Positions 51,401 to 61,100 of a stretch of DNA of 64,000 nt are shown one piece after another. This DNA is from Mimachlamys varia. Taxonomy: Eukaryota; Mollusca; Bivalvia; Pectinida; Pectinidae. A program made the position numbers and the translations under genes. Where the stretch lies: the NCBI GenBank assembly GCA_947623455.1, contig OX392528.1, positions 54,206,322 through 54,270,321 on the forward strand, in the 5' to 3' direction. The notes beneath the pieces are model-generated. The model had not been told where the DNA came from, did no database searches, and was given only the letters and a program-made list of their open reading frames with translations. Numbering within the stretch: the stretch's first letter is position 1; each line of letters opens with the position of its first letter.

Positions 51401-54400
51401 GGAAAACAGATGATGTCATGCCAGATAAAGAAAACACGCCATGTTGACATTGGGCAAGTGATTTAGTAATCATGATGTCAGAATGATATTTTTTACTATG
51501 TAAAAAAATTTCCTTACCTCGTGGGTCAACATTCTTCAACCATGTGTCTGCAGCAAAAAAAAGATTATCAAGATTATTATTGTGAATATCATTCTGGTAG
51601 ATTTATGAACACATGTGCTAAAACTTGCCAGTGGCATGCAATTTAATCAATCAATTAACTGTTAAATAATATCAATATTTTAAAAACTTTAAGCCAATAT
51701 TCCATTCAAAATTGTGAACAAATGCATGAGCCCCAGGGGCTAGAATATAGCTCTCCTGCTTTTAACTTTTATTAAATAATGGTAACTGTATGTTGAATAT
51801 GATACATGCATAAAAGTGTCGAAAAGCATGTTAATACAAGCCGAGAACAGACAGAAATATAGTAAAGAAAGAAGTAAGAAAAGAATTTTGAAAAATAGTG
51901 TTATATATCCTATACAAAATCTCAAGCACCCATGTTGTTTTCCTATACACAGTAACCTCCCCTTAACTCTTCCTTTTGAGTACACATCCATTGACCAAGT
52001 AGCTATAACTTTGATCAACTGACAATTACAGGGATACCATCATACTACATCAGGTCGTGGGTTTGAATCCAAGTGTAGTCTTACTCGGTACTTAATTTTT
52101 TTTACACTCCAAGCAGTTTTGTTGATTATATTTTGTTTATATTATCTTTATTAACTTTCATGAAAGTCCCGCACAGCATTGTTATCTTTTTAAAAAAAAA
52201 TACCCTTGAGAAAAATTAGTCATGTTTGAAAAAATTTCAAGACAAACAGATCCCCAATACCAATTCCCAAAACTCTATCTTTCAAGGAAATCCTGTGTCT
52301 GCAAATTTGTTTTCTCTTTATATGTGTGTAAAACAACAAGTCTACTCTTTAATACGTTTAACCCCTTGCTTTGATGCAGCACTGACATGCACTGTGAATG
52401 TAGTTCCTAAAAATGCATAATAGTTTGTTTGTTTTAACATGCAAAAGAATAAAATTATGATTTATAATACAGAAGGTCATGATGGACTATGCTTCCCATT
52501 ATTCTCACTTTAAATCAGGAATTCAAAAAACAAAGTTCATGTGAATATAAATTTAGTGATATGCAGTTTTATCCATTTTTATTTTTTAAAAATCTTCTTT
52601 ATTTAAAACATTTTCTACACTTGAAAATAAAAGCAATTTCTTTGATTTTACTGTAGCCATATGCCGACATTAATTTATACACTATTCCTTTATCTGATAG
52701 TAACATGAAGTCAAAGTGTGTGTTGTGTCTTTAAAGTAAACTTTGATTCACATGCATTAAAAATGAAGAAGAAAGTAGGAAATTCCCTGAAAGTTTAAGC
52801 ATTATGCCAACACAGACTGGCCTACTTTTGTCACATGTTGATTGTTCATTGTTTAATCTGTTAGTCAATGATCATCTATGTCAAGTTTTATTGAAAACCT
52901 GTAACCCTAGCAACTGAAAGAAAATTACTTTTAAGATTCCCCCTTATAGGCCTCACCCCTATGTCCCAAAGTTCTAAGGGGTTGAACACTTTGCTTGTCC
53001 TAATTTGCCCTCTTGGCTATTTTTATGTATCCTACTGTACATGTACAATTGTAGTATCCTACTGTACATGTACAATTGTATATTGGGCCATGCCACTGCC
53101 CCCAGACAGGGGAATACCCTCTTTATATGCAAAATTAGATCAAATCGGCCCAAGTACGTTGTTCCTTCATGGATTGGGAAAAACAGAGCATTATATCTAT
53201 TAAAATTGGGAAAATGTTCCTCAGTTCTTTGTCGGTTTTGGAAAATAAGGCACATTTTTTTGCATATTAGGAAAACAGCCTTTATGAGTTTATCTGAGCT
53301 GAGCAAAAAAATCATTAGATCAAAAAGGTTTTTCCGAATTTCCCTTAATGGACTTTGCCCCATTCACTAAGCAGCAACAAGTGGCAAATCTAGAGTACCT
53401 GGTATGTTACGTTACTATATATATATATATATATACACATACACAGATCTAGATATACACCTGTAGACACCCAGTCATGCTCCAGTGATCACACTACATT
53501 ACTATGACAAGTCTGTAGAGCCATAGTTCAAGGTCAGTTCAGAACATGATCAGTCTCTACTGTTATGTCCACGTTAGGCTTTCATTTTAAATATCCACGT
53601 GTTACTGGCCAATGTAATTGGACATTATATGGAAATTCCAGTCAGGTCTATATTTGTACAACATGAAATCACGGTCCCTGATAAGAATTATTTTCAAAGT
53701 GTCTGTAATCTTTGTATCCACCAATTCCTTGTATCACAGATATTCTGCATAAAGGCTTCCAATCATGTGAAATATTGGCATAGTTTTAAATGTAACTGGA
53801 TCTACTGTGTCTTTATACAGTGTCATTGAATATAGATCTACTCAAAAAAAGTATGGACCAAATTGGAAAGATGCAAATATATATCTGGTAATAATACAGG
53901 CATTCAAGAAATTGCAACTATTTTGTTTACTATATATACAACTACAGACAATAAGAGACAGAATGAGCATATAAGAATATAATGCAAGAATGAAGATTCT
54001 CCAAGGCAAAGTGACAGGCTACTCCAGAGGAAAGCCAAGCATGAAACGGCGGGAACACATTTGCAAGGCGTGCCTATAGCTAGTGCTATACAATCACGAT
54101 CGGTCATTCGTTACCTGCCGGTGGTTTGGAGATTGACACTGGTTCTGGTGCTACTTTTGGTTCAGGTTGTTTGAATGGTGTTTCAAGTTCGTAATCAAAG
54201 CCACGATTAGTCTCCCCCATCCCACTTGTAAATTCACTTGTTGGTGCAGGGGGTGCTGTTGGTTCGGGAAGGCCCGACTGAGAACCAAAACTAATTAAAG
54301 GTTCCCCAGTATGATGGGGTTCTTGAGGTGTCAGGTCATCATCAAAATTTAGGAGAGGACTAGGGGCATTTGCCTCAGTAGTACCAGATTCATAACGATC

Positions 54401-54535
54401 CTCCTCCGCTTCCTCACCGGTGAACGACGTAGTGGTTATCGCCTCGTCTTGCTCTGGGACTTTATCCACCTTTTCAAAGTCGTCGCTATAAGCATGCTCG
54501 GGGTTTCGTTGCATATCTCCCAAGAAATCTGCCAT
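30396..54535 (-). CDS. RTN: Reticulon (complete, 8 coding exons, 340 aa)
   Basis: Reticulons are ER-membrane proteins whose two hairpins bend the bilayer and keep tubules curved. Exons 54535-54115, 51547-51518, 37206-36999, 35000-34862, 34125-34056, 33186-33140, 32131-32073 and 30444-30396 join to 1,023 nt with consistent phases and GT-AG ends. Residues 1-150 are acidic and Pro-rich, with no domain, as in RTN N-termini. The reticulon homology domain (about 151-340) starts [20 protein letters not shown]; the first hydrophobic hairpin is about 160-205. A ~60-residue loop carries [13 protein letters not shown] and [15 protein letters not shown]; the second hairpin starts [18 protein letters not shown]. 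The C-terminus is [12 protein letters not shown], with a KxKxx ER-retrieval pattern. The 14.3 kb third intron could host alternative promoters, as in other RTN genes; none was identified. The gene is head to head with SPTLC2. Confidence 0.95.
30523..30586 (-). repeat. tRNA-derived SINE head
   Basis: On the minus strand: agctcaattggttagagc (A-box), tagagtttggagggttttgg, then gggttcgaatatc (B-box). It resembles the 68-bp unit of the array at 30913-31727 and a copy at about 60225-60290. Confidence 0.7.
30587..30768. mobile_element. pogo/Tc1-like MITE, copy 3
   Basis: Starts agtaaaatcccacttactcg and ends agtaagtggggttttactt. The interior has the 'cctgatcaatagttcgagga' block in inverse order to the copies at 2328 and 7173. 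It directly abuts the SINE head at 30523-30586. Confidence 0.75.
30913..31727 (-). repeat. Tandem array of a tRNA-like 68-bp unit, 12 copies
   Basis: acttgggtttttaaccaatg recurs every 68 bp from 30913 to 31661. Read on the minus strand, each unit has tagctcagttaaataag (A-box-like), then agagtttagagggtcattgg, then ggttaaaaaccc (degenerate B-box), matching the layout of the SINE head at 30523. Units differ by few bases (acacac/acttac/acatac; tatttaac/tattaaac). In the last reticulon intron. Confidence 0.9.
31787..31848. mobile_element. Short inverted repeat, MITE relic
   Basis: gtaccctcgttacaccgcca pairs with tggcggtataacgagggt around a 20-bp loop, after a 'cagt' start. Looks like the two ends of a MITE with nearly all of the interior lost. 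Confidence 0.7.
32073..32131 (-). CDS. RTN: Reticulon exon 7
   Basis: Acceptor ccacag|GTCCAG and donor AAACA|gtaagt; phase 0 in, phase 2 out. Encodes [19 protein letters not shown], the reticulon tail helix. Confidence 0.9.
32275..32400. repeat. Large perfect-looking hairpin
   Basis: ggggatatgaattctacgaa...ttattttcat at about 32297-32333 is followed after 'attttt' by its inverse up to about 32371, with arms of ~36 bp and one or two mismatches. Weaker pairing extends outward (gggaaaagc / ccctttttcccc). The motif 'gcgggggat' recurs at 32695-32703. Confidence 0.85.
32401..33060. other. Reticulon intron with a repeat-derived open frame
   Basis: The sequence around 32500-32705 ('ggggcaataactcc', 'ggtgacagacagacgaata', 'gaaagcgggggat') is typical of an interspersed repeat. 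It gives an open frame of 176 codons (32531-33061 plus) with no recognisable domain; not called as a gene. Confidence 0.5.
33140..33186 (-). CDS. RTN: Reticulon exon 6
   Basis: Acceptor tttacag|CTGTTG and donor TACAAG|gtgagt; phase 1 in, phase 0 out. Encodes [16 protein letters not shown], the end of the second hydrophobic hairpin (compare the LFTVP-YE-Y pattern of reticulons). Confidence 0.93.
33445..33528. repeat. 83-bp palindromic repeat, copy 3
   Basis: Runs from actccttcacccctaaaatt to tcttcagggatgaatgag. Same family as 1090-1172. Confidence 0.75.
33530..34050. other. Reticulon intron, nothing specific seen
   Basis: AT-rich; no repeat structure or exon supported. Confidence 0.6.
34056..34125 (-). 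CDS. RTN: Reticulon exon 5 (second hydrophobic hairpin)
   Basis: Acceptor tttttag|TTTGCC and donor CCTCG|gtaata; phase 0 in, phase 1 out. Encodes [20 protein letters not shown] and IIL, a membrane hairpin of the RHD. Confidence 0.95.
34862..35000 (-). CDS. RTN: Reticulon exon 4 (inter-hairpin loop)
   Basis: Acceptor gtttcag|AGTGTA and donor ATCAAG|gtaaac; phase 2 in, phase 0 out. Encodes [20 protein letters not shown] and then [15 protein letters not shown], the conserved hydrophilic loop (RTN-66-like) ending in the LVDSLKF-type motif. Confidence 0.95.
35005..36425. other. Reticulon intron, nothing specific seen
   Basis: No exon or structured repeat identified. Short open stretches at 35448-35642 and 35695-35877 have no recognisable content. 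Confidence 0.55.
36430..36998 (-). repeat. Tandem array (50/48-bp unit, ~11 copies) that repeats the exon-3 splice donor
   Basis: cttacaggta recurs at 36491, 36541, 36591, 36641, 36691 (period 50), then 36739, 36787, 36835, 36883, 36931 and 36979 (period 48). On the minus strand each unit reads CACCCATTCAG|gtataaatct, the same bases as the true end of exon 3 and its donor at 36999/36998. Because 48 = 3 x 16, long open frames run through on both strands. Confidence 0.95.
36999..37206 (-). CDS. RTN: Reticulon exon 3 (start of reticulon homology domain)
   Basis: Acceptor tttgcag|TGTTGA and donor TTCAG|gtataa; phase 1 in, phase 2 out. Encodes [20 protein letters not shown], a long hydrophobic hairpin ([20 protein letters not shown]), then [18 protein letters not shown]. 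Unmistakable reticulon sequence. Its 3' edge merges into the tandem array. Confidence 0.97.
37687..37866 (-). mobile_element. tRNA-derived SINE, minus orientation
   Basis: Minus strand: head gcggtggtcaagtggttaag, B-box-like gtcgggattcaaggcc, tail taatagggtataaaacacaa with 'acaaacaaac'. Same family as 26085-26280. Confidence 0.8.
37870..40735. other. Reticulon long intron, mostly featureless
   Basis: Contains dinucleotide AT/TA stretches (40063-40075 and 40140-40170) and a short duplication ('ttatcag-gtcccaatttttg') near 39570-39690. No exon supported. Confidence 0.55.
40736..41095. repeat. Degenerate tandem repeat, ~80-bp unit, 4-5 copies
   Basis: 'gtattgtcagcttgcattc' and 'gagctattcatgacttac-gtac-aagttatatct' recur at about 40738, 40817, 40893, 40965 and 41043 with many substitutions. 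An old array. Confidence 0.75.
41100..42015. other. Reticulon long intron, nothing specific seen
   Basis: AT-rich, no structured repeat or exon recognised. Confidence 0.55.
42021..42112. repeat. 83-bp palindromic repeat, copy 4 (degraded 3' arm)
   Basis: Starts ctcgttcacccctgaaattc and continues 'ccaatatttgaaatggaaga', then tttttcaggg; the closing arm is altered. Confidence 0.65.
42139..42600. mobile_element. DNA transposon-like element with ggcc-rich inverted ends and 5-bp duplication
   Basis: Left end caggggtcgatgtagccgct, right end inverse caggggtagacttagca; both arms contain 'ctggccc-aaagg-ccag' palindromes. AAGTG flanks both sides (42134-42138 and 42601-42605). The interior has a G run (42459-42469). 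No transposase. Superfamily unclear. Confidence 0.65.
43100..43625. repeat. Interspersed repeat, copy 2, interrupted by a MITE
   Basis: Runs from 'tctgaaacctccaatgagtg' to 'gaagggttaacaggtatg'. It matches 20802-21135 but is split by the inserted element at 43452-43606. Confidence 0.8.
43452..43606. mobile_element. MITE nested in the repeat at 43100-43625
   Basis: Left end cagtctgcgacattagccac, right end ttaatgtcgcacactg; the arms also share 'actagtc'/'gactagt'. About 155 bp. It interrupts a repeat whose other copies lack it. Confidence 0.8.
43630..45900. other. Reticulon long intron, nothing specific seen
   Basis: Open stretches at 43933-44268 and 45043-45321 (minus) show no recognisable protein or splice context. 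Confidence 0.5.
45907..46087. repeat. Interspersed repeat (gaggacgaaacagct), copy 2
   Basis: Shares 'ctgcttctacattagtt', 'aagaggacgaaacagctata' and 'aggtgcagcatatgtgtgtg' with 22764-22925. Confidence 0.7.
46090..49185. other. Reticulon long intron, nothing specific seen
   Basis: AT-rich. Has several 'cacatgaa'/'ttcacatg' motifs near 46645-46805 and a TA microsatellite at 47841-47858. No exon supported. Confidence 0.5.
49190..49700. repeat. Probable interspersed repeat relic
   Basis: Contains 'aagaggcctaaagggcgtg' and twice 'aaggtcaaggtcatt-t' motifs (about 49398 and 49510). A related 'caagaggcctaatggcctgt' lies at 50730. I recognise the style but cannot define its ends. Confidence 0.4.
50403..50425. 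repeat. Poly-C run (about 23 bases)
   Basis: A mononucleotide tract after 'ttta' with no surrounding structure. Its length may be affected by sequencing error. Confidence 0.9.
50863..51246. mobile_element. TTAA-flanked MITE, copy C
   Basis: 384 bp between TTAA at 50859-50862 and 51247-51250. Left end aggcccaatatacgtaactt; right end inverse. Opposite orientation to copies A and B. It ends 271 bp downstream of the 30-nt reticulon exon. Confidence 0.9.
51518..51547 (-). CDS. RTN: Reticulon exon 2, 30-nt microexon
   Basis: Acceptor gctgcag|ACACAT and donor CACGAG|gtaagg enclose 30 nt; phase 1 at both ends. Encodes TWLKNVDPR, linking the acidic N-terminus to the RHD. Exons 1 and 3 would also join in frame without it, so skipping is possible. 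Confidence 0.75.
51560..53950. other. Reticulon intron 1, mostly featureless
   Basis: A B-box-like gggtttgaatcc near 52049 hints at an old SINE. 'tatcctactgtacatgtaca' is repeated at about 53026 and 53056. An AT microsatellite lies at 53417-53433. No exon supported. Confidence 0.5.
54115..54535 (-). CDS. RTN: Reticulon exon 1 (acidic N-terminal region)
   Basis: ATG at 54535-54533; donor CGGCAG|gtaacg. Encodes 140 residues starting [20 protein letters not shown]; rich in Glu, Asp, Pro and Thr, ending VSISKPPAG. No domain. The conserved part of reticulons begins two exons later. Confidence 0.88.
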
Positions 54536-54973
54536 TGCTGATTACACGTTTGGTGTGCTTTTCAAAATAATATCACCGACAATTTGAAACCACGACACAG
54601 TCGCATGCAACCTGGATCCGAAAGAAGTTGGATTAGACCTGACGTAATGGTCATGCGCTGAATACACATTCATTCGGGACGTCTTTGGATTAAACGTAGG
54701 GAAATGCTATTATTCAAATTGATACAGTGGAATTGCCCATCACATTCATAATTTGATAGCAAAATACCCATTATCACACAAAACAAAATTATTTATTTAT
54801 TTCAAGCCTAGATTTAATCACAAAATCGACAAAAGAAAAAAAATAGCTTATCTATTCCGAAAGGACTGAAATCATGCATTACACAAGTCCCTTTTGATTG
54901 GTTATGGCTATATTCAAAGCACCAATCAATGAAGGTTTTACATATAGCTAACAACTATCTCAAACCATACAAG
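54536..54973. promoter_or_regulatory. Shared divergent promoter region of reticulon and SPTLC2
   Basis: 438 bp separate the two start codons. CCAAT-box motifs occur in both orientations close to the SPTLC2 side (gattggttat at about 54896; caccaatcaatg at about 54921). No strong TATA box is seen. Start sites are not defined. Confidence 0.7.
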
Positions 54974-55102
54974 ATGGCGAGTGGGGATGCCGTCCGAGCT
55001 GGGAACGGTTCGATACATCATGTGACAAACGGAAAAACAAATGGCTTTCATCATCACAAAAACGGACATACAACCAATGGAAAGAATGGCGATTCTAAAA
55101 AG
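54974..55102 (+). CDS. SPTLC2: SPTLC2 exon 1
   Basis: Start ATG followed by 43 codons; donor AAAAAG|gtaatc, phase 0. Encodes [20 protein letters not shown] and a His/Asn/Gly-rich tail. Confidence 0.85.
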
Positions 55103-58100
55103 GTAATCCCTTTGCCTATGTCAGTTTCTGATTTCGAAAGAATCTTTACATAAGCAAGTTTTGGGTGGGACTCTCACACCCATATTTCGTAATATCGTTA
55201 AACCGACAAAGTTTTTGGATATTTTTTTCAACAGAGATAGTCATTCAGATTAAATCAAATTGATGAGTTCTATAATTTCAGTTTCTTCTATAACTTTCAC
55301 AACATTAGACCACTCTTTCTTGAAGCCACGCCCACCGATTTTTATCTGAAAATGCAGAGTTACGTCCCCTATTAAATCAGTTGTCAAGCGATAAAGTAAA
55401 CATTTATTGTATGGTGTATATAAACAAGGTCAAAAATCGTGCCACTTTAAGACATGTTGTGTAACTGCTGTTTTTTAAATTAACATTTGGAAAAAAATAT
55501 TACTGATGCCACATAACCAGCTGATAACAGCTGGCCATGGGATTTTAATGTGCACCCATGTACACATGTGCGCAGTAATATTACACAAATTAAAAGTATA
55601 ATCATGTTATGGAAAGGAAGTCGTGATCAGCATGTAAACACACGAATAATTTTCTTCTTATTGATTGCATGCTGGCATTTATATATTGGTTTCAGAGATA
55701 TTTTGGTAATACTATTGCCTTAATATATATCACTTTAATCTTGGATATATCGCTAATAATTAATAATATATTTGCTACAAAACAATGCAAAATATGATTT
55801 TTTTTACCCCATGGCATGCTTTAAATATCAGATATTTTCGATAAGTCAAAAGGAACAGGCCTTTATCAGTAACTTACCAAAAAAAAAGCTGATATATTTT
55901 TTTAATTACCCGATATAGTGTATTTATATTAGGCGTATGATTTGACTTAACATATTTTTTTTTGTTACATTAATTACTCACAATACTGATACCAACAAGT
56001 CTAATCTAGATTTCCTCTGGCCCTTCTTATACCTGCAGGCTGAAGATATATATAATTATACATGGAGTATTGACTGAAATTTGTATGTACATGTACATTG
56101 TACATACATGTTTGTCTGGTGTAGGCAGGAATGCACGTAGTTAAAAAAAGTCTGCTATAAAACTAAATTCCTATGAAGCTATATTATGCTGATGGATCAT
56201 TTTCTTGATAATTCTGTATGATGATATGTAGTTACTGGTTTCACAAACAGATTCAAGTAAAACTAATTCCCACCCACACTTTTCTCACCCATGGAAATTT
56301 TTAAAAAGTTGGCAGGTATGCCACTTCATATATTATAAATTATGAAAAGTAGAAATTCTAATGACACCATTTGGTATGAGTTTTGAGTTGCTGCCAAAAA
56401 AAAAATTATTACATAGAAATATTGATAAATGGAATATTGATTCCAAACTGCCGTCATAAATATCAACATTAATATCTCCAACAGCTGCTACAGTCCAAAT
56501 TCCTCATACTCAGATTTTAATTGCGTATTCGAAAACTTCACCGCTGAGTGATACATTTTGTAAGTTTTTCAGTGATTTTGTTTGCCCATTTTTACAGCTG
56601 ATATAAGGCTGTTTTCCGCAGTCGAAATTTGTGCTATTTTCCTAAAATGAAACCAAATTCAAGAATATTTTCCCAATTTATCTGAAAATCCTACTTTATT
56701 TTTCCCAATTCAATAAGGCACAGGCTGTTTAAAATCTGGTGGCAAAAACACTGAAGTTTTTTAATATAAAATATACAAGAGGGACTGACAAATGAACAAA
56801 GAGAGGCAGTCTGGAAATCTAGATAATTATATTCCTTTTCTTTAGTGTGAGTGATGAGTGTACATTGTATGTGTTGACAGGTGGGAGGGGGAGGGGGGTG
56901 TTACCATTTAAAAACGATGTCACATCAAATTGACTCATACGTATAGGTCCATAAAGTAATTGCCCCTTTCACATAAGCAATTCTTCATATCAGTGGTGCA
57001 CATGGTACTCATTATAATCCAAGGAGTCATGTGCCCATAAAATGCTGTATTGTCAAAAATTGTCTGACCTCAATATATATATTGTAAAGAGTTGCAGGGT
57101 TTGAATAGGTTCAATGTTTCTGATTGACCATGAGTCTACAGACAGCCCCTTGGAACTTTGAAATTACTATAATGATAAGCTCCAGGGTATCATTCATACA
57201 TGCATGGCACAGCACTAGCACTGGAGACTCTCTTGGAATATATATAAAATTAATTATGAAACAATATACGTAACTTCAGGGAAATTTTCTTGATTTTGCA
57301 AAATTTTGAAAAAAAATCCAGTTGATTACCAAGCAAATATAAGCCTAAAAACGAAGTAAACCTGAGAGGTACCTAACAAAAAACTCTTGACAGAAAAAAT
57401 CCAAAGATTACAAATACCAAGTTTCAACTGCTGCTATATCGGTAACCCCTGAGAATTAATCTTTGATATTGCTGATATCAGTTAATCGTAACTAAATCTA
57501 TACCTGTAAATATAAAAAGTAATTAGGCTTGATTTTTGCTTCAAGTTTTGCCGAAAATTACGTATATTGGGCCTTTAAGGCCCCTGGGGTGAATGGATGA
57601 AAGATCTTAGTGAGAGATACATGCATATCATTATTCATTAATTAGAAAAAAAATGGCCTCTTATTACAAATTAAGGAATGCTTCGTTAATTCTTGTTCTT
57701 TTCATTGTATTCAACAGAAACCAGATTGGCGGGATGATTTCTGGGAATCGTTTGAAGAGACCCCGATCATAGCAGCCATATACACCTATTTCTGCTTCGG
57801 ACTGCTGGTGGTTTTCGGACATATCCGTGACTTTTTAAGAAATATTGGACTAGAAAAAGTAAAGTCATGTACGGAGCCAAAGTTACCTGTAAGTTTAACA
57901 TGATTAGGTTTAATTAATTCATACACATGTTTACAATGTGTATATAACACAAATATATTTCCGTTTGTACATGAGATATGGAGAGATCCTTGCATAAATT
58001 TGTTCTGCTGCTGCTAATAATTTTACCTCATGCAGACTTATCAAGTCAGATCACCGACTGAATTAATGTAGTTATGAATTATCTGTCCCAACAGATGGTC

Positions 58101-61100
58101 ATTATACAGCCTAGGTATTAGCACTCAGAAGGAAATATATATCAATTTAACTTATATGTGATATGTCATCGATTGTCTGTTGTCCATTTCATTTTAGACA
58201 ACTTCTTTTGTAGAACCAAGTGGTAGGTAACTTATATTTGACCAGTACTAAGGTACCTTGCATGGGATAGAGTGTTATAAAGTTTCTTGTTAAAAATAAC
58301 CTTTAAAGATTTAGAGTTTCTTCTGAATACCTAGAAGGCTCATGATCAGAATACTGATATCTTGTCAGTAGATACCTTGCATTAGTTACTATGAAGTCTT
58401 TCAAAATAAACAGCCTTTTACTGTCTAGGTAACAGGTTAAATATATGTAATAATCTTAAAAGATCTTATTAACCAGAATAGTGGTACTTTGCCACTAGAT
58501 AAACATAATAAATGTATTTATATATACCTGGCATAAAGTTTTATAAATTAACTTGGCCTTTGATTCTTTCAGGGTCACATATGCATGGGTCAAATATGTA
58601 AAAAAAACTTTAAAAATCTTCTGAACAACTAGGAGGCTCTGGGTAATGATAGTTTATAATTATCATTAGCATGTTGGAATAAACTTAAAGTGTCATTTAG
58701 GCAAAGAGTCTCACAATCATGTATGAAAACATCTTCCCATGACTGCACAATATCCAGGTGAGCAAAACAGGCCCTCTGTGCCTCTTGATGTAATTTGCCC
58801 GAGAAGTGACATCCTTTGATTACTTCTACTTAGTTTTAGTTTAGAAAACAACACAAAAAATAGATCAGAGATATAGCTGATATGGGTATGTATTTTATAA
58901 ACAGTATCAGAAGTTATGAATTTGTTTGTGACAGGGGTTTGTTCCGCTGTATCAGAGCTGGGAGAGTTTTTATACCAGAAATATTTATCGCCGGATTCGC
59001 GACTGTTGGAACAGACCTGTAGCGAGTGGTGCCGGAGCCGAGCTGGATGTCGTGGAGAGGGTATCTACGGACAACGGTTGGAACTTTACGTACGTATAAA
59101 TACAGAATATGTCATGAATAAACTAACACCATCACGCTTCAATGATTAGCTCTGAGTTCTTGCCCCAAGTCTTGAAACAGATATTGAAAAGAACTTTTCA
59201 AATGAGAATATTTTGATATGAATACCTTGTGTGCATTATTATTGTGATATTAGTTCTGGTAAAACTCTATAAAAATGGCTCCTGTGAACAAAATTATTTG
59301 GTGGATTGTTATCACAAAAGCAATTAATTTGAAAGTTTGATTGCCGACAGTCTGTTATTGGATATCATTGGTGAAAAACAAAAAGAACTAATTTAATTCA
59401 CAGCATTATCACTTGCTGATGCTAGCTGCTATTCCATTCGTTTATATAATGTTATTTTTTTTCTTTTCATCAAACAGTTGTGTAGGTTAAGAGTTTACCT
59501 TGTATCATGTGTCTTTAAAATTGCAGATGATGCATTTTTATGAAAGTTTTGATTCAACTTCTTGCACCTAATATCAGTAAAAAGTCATTTGCAAAATCAC
59601 AGAAAAAAAAAATAATGAAATGATTTTACAATACATATGTATACAATGTGTATTTGAGTTTTCTCTGGCTTCATATAACTGAATTCATAACTACATCTGA
59701 TTCTAATTCCTCAAGATGCTTGTCTTTTTCTAGAAATACGGGCAAAACAATTCGTGTGATGAACCTAGGATCCTACAACTATCTTGGATTTTCACAAAAT
59801 AGCGGTCCTTGTGCTGACGCTGCCGAGGAATCGACCAGAAAGTATGGGATGTCTTTTTGTAGCAGTCCACAACAGTTAGGTAAGTATTCTTTTCATATCA
59901 GGTAATCCTTGATATCCAGGGTAAAGGTTAGGCTCACCTACACTCTCTAGACTTCTGGAATATCCTCATTCACCCCTGAAATTTTGTAATGAACTATTCC
60001 AACCTTTGAATTGGAAGAGTTTAAATGTGTCTTGAGGGTGGATGAGTTGTACAATACATGTATTTAGTTTTTGGGACTGATCACAAGGGCGAGGCAGCTG
60101 TCAGGTGGCTATTTAGGATTTAAACGAGAGATAGATGTGTTAATGCTCTTTTTCAGAAAATGATTCTGTATCAAAATTTCTACAATTTTACGACCATGTA
60201 ACAGGAGAGGAAGAATGCATGGCCAAAACCGGCTAAACTCTAGATGGACGCTCAACCAATTGAGCTATCTAGATCTGGTCGCCGACAATCGACCCGGTCT
60301 AGATTCGCTACAGCCAACTTCTTGCTGATCCTTGTGTTTACATGATTTATTCTTTCTGAGAAGATTTAACAGTACAATTTGGCTGACATCTTTAGTTTTG
60401 ACAGCTCAAGTTCAATATCATTATTTCTTCAAAAACGGTAAAGAGCTTCAACTTTCCTTGTTTGATCAACTTTAAAACTGTTTGTATAAAATGGTATAAA
60501 GTTTGTATCTTTATTTTACAGAGAATCTACAGTAAATGGTTTATATGACATAACTCATGATTGGCATATAATTATGTCCATCATGCTGCAATATCCTTGT
60601 TTAACATTGAGCTTTAACTGGTGGCCGGGGGGGGGGGGGTTAAGGTATCCCGACATCCAACCACTAGCCCTCCACCTATGGGTTGCGAGTTCAAATTCCA
60701 CGTGGGGCAGGTGCCAGGTACTGCACATAGGTCGTTGGTTTTTCTCAGGGTACTCCAGCTTTCCTCCATCTCTAAATCCTTGCTCGTCCTTATATTACCT
60801 GGCTGTTAATAGGACGTAAAACAAAATAAACCAAATCGAGACAAATTTAAACTGTATTTTTAATCAATGCAATCTCTGTTTTTTCTTTAGGTTACTCTGA
60901 ATTACACAAAGAGCTAGATGAGCTTGTTGCCCAGTTTGTTGGTGTGGAGGCAGCTTTTACCCTCCCGATGGGCTTCGCCACCAACTCTATGAACATGCCG
61001 TGTCTAGTCGGCAAGGTTGGTACTCCATTGTCACTGTACTCACTTGCTCTACTCCGAACATCTACGTCTGTAGCTTATTACACCTGATTTAACTTGGGTG

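Noticed and set aside
54929..54973. Upstream in-frame ATG for SPTLC2 (adds 15 residues)
   Set aside because: The added residues lie in the promoter region and are not typical. The ATG at 54974 has a better context, though the choice needs 5' transcript data.
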